A DNA stretch of 64,000 nt from Primulina eburnea. Lineage: Eukaryota; Streptophyta; Magnoliopsida; Lamiales; Gesneriaceae. Both the position numbers and the translations under genes were made by a program. Location: contig NC_133104.1 of the NCBI RefSeq assembly GCF_022965805.1, forward strand, positions 41,770,682-41,834,681. Direction: 5' to 3'. This document shows, piece after piece, positions 59,344 through 64,000 of this stretch (position 1 is the first letter of the stretch; the number at the start of each line of letters is the position of its first letter). The notes below the pieces were generated by a model. That model was given only the letters and a program-made list of their open reading frames with translations, did not search any database and was not told the DNA's origin.

Positions 59344-61145
59344 CTAAAATAAACGTAGACATGCAAACAAATACCCTCCCATTCCGTTAGCAAGCTTATC
59401 CTGTTTCCCCTGGATTGGATACTTCAAGAAATCAATTATCATCCTGCGACAATCTACCATGCAGCAAAACCCAAGAAACTGTTGCAAAACACCAACAAAC
59501 GAATCAACAAGTTATGGCTTATCAGTAAGCTCAATAAAGAAACAATTAATTTTTCATAGCCAAGCTCGATTTCAAAGAAGTATATTTGACTATTCTTAAT
59601 GGGGAAGATCCATTGACCTCATTGTGCCATTGTTGTTTTCACGACGAGACCCCTTAGACCTTTTCTATTTTGGTGCAACCTAGCATGTTAGTTATGGGGT
59701 TTTTTTGGATGACCTTTTCGCCAATCATAGCCATAAAGCTTCGAGTAACAGTACTTCAAATCAGATGTAATGTGGATAAGGGTCATATTAACGATATTGA
59801 CTCGATGGTGGCCATTTATAGGTCGTCCCTTCCATTGTGTCGATTCTCCGTGAGCGCCCCAATGTTAGATAATAAGTTCAGCAGGAGAAATCGAATTGGA
59901 AAAGACTAGCTTCTTAGGGAAAAGAATCCTTCAGATTTATTAGCCACCCAGTATTTTATCACAAAGCCCATATGTACGTAATATATTATCATCGAGCCAA
60001 AATTCTTATTTACAGCTACTTCGTAAAAAAGATGCACTCCACAGTTAAACAAATCTAGCAATTCCATTGACGTTGATCAGGAGAATATCCAAGAATCGGG
60101 TCAAAATTATTTAAAAATCCATGTAATACACAGATACATATTATACATTTAGTTGATTTTATCTTATTCCGTTGCCGTTCGAAATGTAACAAAAAAAAGT
60201 GTGACAAACCATTAAACAAATGCAACCATGGAAAAGAAAAACGCTTAAATCGCTCGTGACAAATGACTGGGATTATTTGAGTTTCAGTTTCAATTAAATA
60301 ATTGTTATTGCAGCATCGCTTCGTGACTTTGTCCAAACAAATTTAAATAGTGACTGGTTTGAGCTGAAAGACGAAGATTCTTCTATTTCTTATTAGAAAT
60401 TATCAAAATGTATACGTAACTAATTATTTTTAGAAAATCAAAGCATTTGATGATGTAAAAAAGTTTGATAAGAAAGTAAGCGAGTGGACCAGGAACCACA
60501 TACGGCTACTGACATATAATAAATACAAAAATAATTCCAAAACCACGAATCTTGTAAATTTTTACTTGGCCTTTTCCCCACAACAGATAGCGTAAAACGG
60601 TAAAAGGCGAACATTAAATTACACAATCTTGGCTCCTCCACTATGATTTATGTTCAAAATTAGAGATTGCTTTCTTACTAAAAATCAGAACTAAAGGCCT
60701 ACTCAACCAAGTAAGCAGGATAGATGAAAAAAATGAATAAATAAATTTTACATGGTTTATGAAAAAGTACATATGCAATTTACCCACCAAACTAAACAAT
60801 AATATACTCCACAGTTTTTCGTGATCCAAAAACAGGATTTCAAATCTTAAATTTAATTTATTTTAAAAGGACATGGATCAACCAAAAATTTACTAATCGA
60901 CCGCCACAGAAAATTTGGTTTGCGCTGGAGAAGAAGATCAATGTGGAAGAAGTACCAATTAAAGCACAAGGCGATCAAAGTAAAATGGAGATGAAATTAT
61001 CGTAAACATAAAATCGAAGCAAGGAGTCGAGATCATGCCTGATCGCACGGATGTTCATATGAGAAATAAGAGAATGGAAGAAGAAATTGGCTCCGTGAAG
61101 GAATACCACCAATCCCGTGCAACCCAACAGGAAAAGCTCCAGCAT
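59344..61145 (-). CDS. Possible small membrane-protein gene, two tentative exons
   Basis: On the minus strand an ATG at 61145 opens a 56-codon frame with a strong hydrophobic start (MLELFLLGCTGLVVFLHGAN then FFFHSLISHM). Near 59478 a good acceptor (GTTTTGCAACAG) opens a 44-codon frame FLGFCCMVDCRRMIIDFLKY ending in a stop at 59344. Both look protein-like and could be first and last exons of one gene, but I find no convincing middle exons or donor. The region between (60.0-60.9 kb) is AT-rich with no supportable exon. The family is unknown. Confidence 0.22.
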
Positions 61146-63131
61146 CTTCGATTCTTCCTCCTCAAAACAGTATGAGAATCCACGATTTATAATCCAAAAT
61201 GTTCAATTATATGAAGACAGAGTGTGAACAAAAGGGGGAATATATTAATTTTTAGGGCATTCTTTAAAGCGAAGCTGCTGCGTATCCAAAACTGGGCTTT
61301 GCCGTTGGTTATATGGAATGAACTGAAAGCTAGCGACGGGAAAGAGGACTCAAAATTATATTAATTAATACACTTTGATATTTAATACACTTTGATTTGA
61401 ATAAAAAAATTAATTTTTATAATAAATATATTGTTTTTTATTATAAATATAAATCAAATAAAATCTCATTAAAAAAAATTATATTTATAAAACTATTGCA
61501 CAAGAAACCTTCTAAATTATCCTCTGACGAAACCTTCTTGTGTGACGCACCAACTTGATTTGTTTCGCTTCTATTGTGATTTATCTCTCTCCAATAATTA
61601 ACTTTATTAAATTATTTTTAAGAGATTAATCTTAAAATAATATGTAAGAACTTATCTTATAAATTTTACTATATTATAAAAATATTTAAGATAAATTTAA
61701 GCACCGTACGTCCGTCATTTTGTAGTTTTTTAAATTTTATAAAAAAATTGTGCGACCATATCACATATCAGTTTTATAAAATTGATATTTTATTTAGGTT
61801 ATTTATAAAAAAATATTATTTATAAATTAAAAATAAAAAAGATTAATTTATTTCATAAAAAAATACTTGAGATTGTCTTAAAAAAAAATATGTTATTTTA
61901 TTTTTCACTTAATTTAATATAATATAATGCCCAATGTTTTCTCGCCATTAAGATGCTGATGTAACAATGCTGTCCTGCTACCGACCGCCACCAGCCGCCC
62001 AGTTGGCATTGTTAGGCCGTGCTTTATCAGGCGGTGCAATTCTCCGAGTCGATTATTTTATTTTGTTGGCCTCATTTTATCTCGTGGTTGCCACTTGAAA
62101 ATATTTTGATAGCCAAAATTTTGAGATATTTAGTTCACATTTTAAATAAAATAGTAAAAACACATTAATTACATAAAATTTATTATCTTCATTATAAAAA
62201 TTTCAATAAATAGAGTTTGACATTTTGATCTCTACCTTGATATTTTTTATCGGTTTTCTCAATAAATAGAGTTTGATATTTGACCTGGAATTTACAATAA
62301 AATTTACAAGCTACTAATTTGTTCATATATCATATCATATTGTGCATGTCACAATTTATTGATTATGTTGTATTGCATATTTGAATTTCAAGAATTGTTT
62401 GTTCTTGATTGGTTACGATCGCTATTATTGTTTGGGTGACTTTGATGAATGAATGAATGACTTGAGCCTCGACAACAATCTATTTGACGGACTGCTAGTC
62501 AACTGCACAATGCAGTCTTCGTCCCAGAAAACCAATCTAATGACCAACATGTTTAAAATCTGGTGTATAGTTTATTTGAACACGTGGCTTCGGTCCAAAA
62601 ATATGAGTTCACTTTGGCTCGTAAATGATCGATTGTACAGATCTTATTTAAATACATGAGGAAAAGTGTTACACAAAATGTTGGTGTAGTCATCTCTTTA
62701 GCTTACAATATTTATTTCAAAGTCATGAATAGTCACTGCATGTCACTTGACATGATATTTTCATAATCATACGTCGTTACTGATATATGTCATTTCATAT
62801 TGAATTATTTCACTCATATATTAACATTTGATTTGTTAACTATATATAAGCTCAATTTATTCTCTCACCAAGCCTCTAAAGACTTAGTTTCTATTTTCTT
62901 TCTATTTATTGTAAATTCCAGATATATGATTTCAGGACTCCGAATATGATGAAAATTGAGAATAAAATTGTTGGTTTAACAAGATCGTGACTGTTATATT
63001 GAATTTATATTTTTGTTATCTTTTATAAAATAAAAAATTATATACGCTTCCGCTACTATAAGTAAAAATAACGATGATATTACAATTTGGAACCACAACC
63101 AAAAACAATATTTAGATTTCCTGTACTCCTA
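61146..63131. other. AT-rich intergenic DNA
   Basis: No gene supported. A very degenerate palindromic-MITE-like stretch may lie at about 61750-61890. A 68-codon plus frame at 62453 has no recognisable features. Confidence 0.45.
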
Positions 63132-63377
63132 GGGGTGTGTTTGGTTGAGTGGATTAAATAAGGATAGATTAATAGTCCAATATTTATCGTTAAAATTTTA
63201 AGTTGTTTTAATAATCATTTTGACCCGGTTTAAGATCCAATTTTATGGATAACTAATTGATTAATAAAATTGAATCTTAAACCGGGTCAAAATTATTATT
63301 AAAACATCTTAAAATTTTAACGATATATATTTGACTATTAATCTATCCTTATCTAATCCACTCAACCAAACACACCC
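63132..63377. mobile_element. Tourist-like (PIF/Harbinger) MITE
   Basis: 246 bp, almost a perfect hairpin. The ends GGGGTGTGTTTGGTTGAGTG and CACTCAACCAAACACACCC are complementary. The arms continue (GATTAATAGTC / GACTATTAATC; GACCCGGTTTAAGAT / ATCTTAAACCGGGTC). The flanks give a CTA or TA target duplication. Non-coding. Confidence 0.88.
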
Positions 63378-64000
63378 TATAGTTTTTTCTTTTAACATAA
63401 GAATCGAAATCCCCCGCCTCACATTTGTTAAAATATCAGCATAATCCTGTGTAAAATCTTGAATATCATAGTTCTACAATCTATGTATGGTTTTTAGAAA
63501 ACATAAATTCAAAATCCAAAATTATTTAGGAATTGTTTGCGATCACTGGAAAAATGATTATTGGCCATTTGTTTTAAAAAATCAGTTTTGTGAGTTTTTT
63601 ATACCAAATTTTTCATTAATATCTGTTTGATTTAATTGCAATCTAGAAGATGGTGAAATGTTGTTTTTGGTTCTAGGAAAGTAATTCTCGTTAAACAACG
63701 TTAGAATCACTTATTTATCAAACATCATTTCTTCTAATTTTCAACATTTATCTTTTGTTTTCGAACATTACTTACATTTTTTTTCATAAATTACAAATTA
63801 ATTACTTTCTTAAAAGCAATTTGCAGAAGTGGTTGCAAATACAACTTTAATATTCTTGCGATTTTTAAAAACTTTTGCAGTAAATAGAAGTGTAAGAGGA
63901 TTCATATGCCCAGAAATCCTTTTTTTCTTTCTTTTCTTTTTAAAAAATAAGGAACCTAAATAAAAGTTTTCCTCTGTAGCTTTCTAAAGTTGAATTCAAT
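63378..64000. other. AT-rich DNA at the right edge
   Basis: No gene, RNA or repeat recognised. Confidence 0.5.

Overview
This is a eudicot nuclear genome window, most likely an asterid (Lamiales-like), although the species cannot be fixed from the sequence alone. Genes are intron-rich with GT/AG introns, intergenic DNA is very AT-rich, and the window is full of small non-autonomous transposons, microsatellites and decayed LINE fragments. There are no operons, CRISPR arrays or prokaryotic features.

Layout, left to right. 0-10 kb is gene-rich: the 3' end of an unidentified gene, a NOSIP/CSU1-type E3 ubiquitin ligase (+), a PLAC8-family cysteine-rich membrane protein (+) and an intronless PB1-domain protein (-). 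13-20 kb holds an intact nine-exon equilibrative nucleoside transporter gene (+). It is followed tail-to-tail by a decayed inverted copy of the same gene (-). In that copy about 250 bp around exon 3 has been replaced by about 2 kb of foreign DNA: a TRIM-like LTR, an intron-free piece of a PGAP1-like GPI inositol-deacylase gene, and a head-to-head piece of a coiled-coil gene. 20-25 kb is repeat territory (Helitron-like units, Mutator-like MITEs and a large foldback element). 25.5-34 kb carries a LEUNIG-like co-repressor gene with the LisH/LUFS N-terminus but no WD40 exons. 35-37 kb is plastid ribosomal protein S5 (-). 39-40 kb is a Dof transcription factor (+). After 5 kb of AT-rich repeats comes a small SPL/SBP-box gene (+) with a miR156-type site in its 3'UTR. 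48.7-55 kb is a DEG15 peroxisomal processing protease (-) that carries an exonic MITE and a one-base lesion at the catalytic His motif. 57 kb has a small basic plant protein of unknown function. 58-64 kb has a LINE remnant, a doubtful minus-strand membrane-protein gene and a Tourist-like MITE.

The genes are unrelated housekeeping, transport and regulatory loci rather than a pathway cluster. The unusual content lies in the mobile DNA: (i) a ~181-bp palindrome-rich MITE family present in at least six good copies, four of them with exact 9-bp target duplications; (ii) the chimeric replacement inside the transporter pseudogene; (iii) transposon and indel damage to DEG15; and (iv) loss of the WD40 half of the LEUNIG-like gene. 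Exon boundaries were derived by hand from splice consensus, reading frame and family resemblance. No database search was possible.
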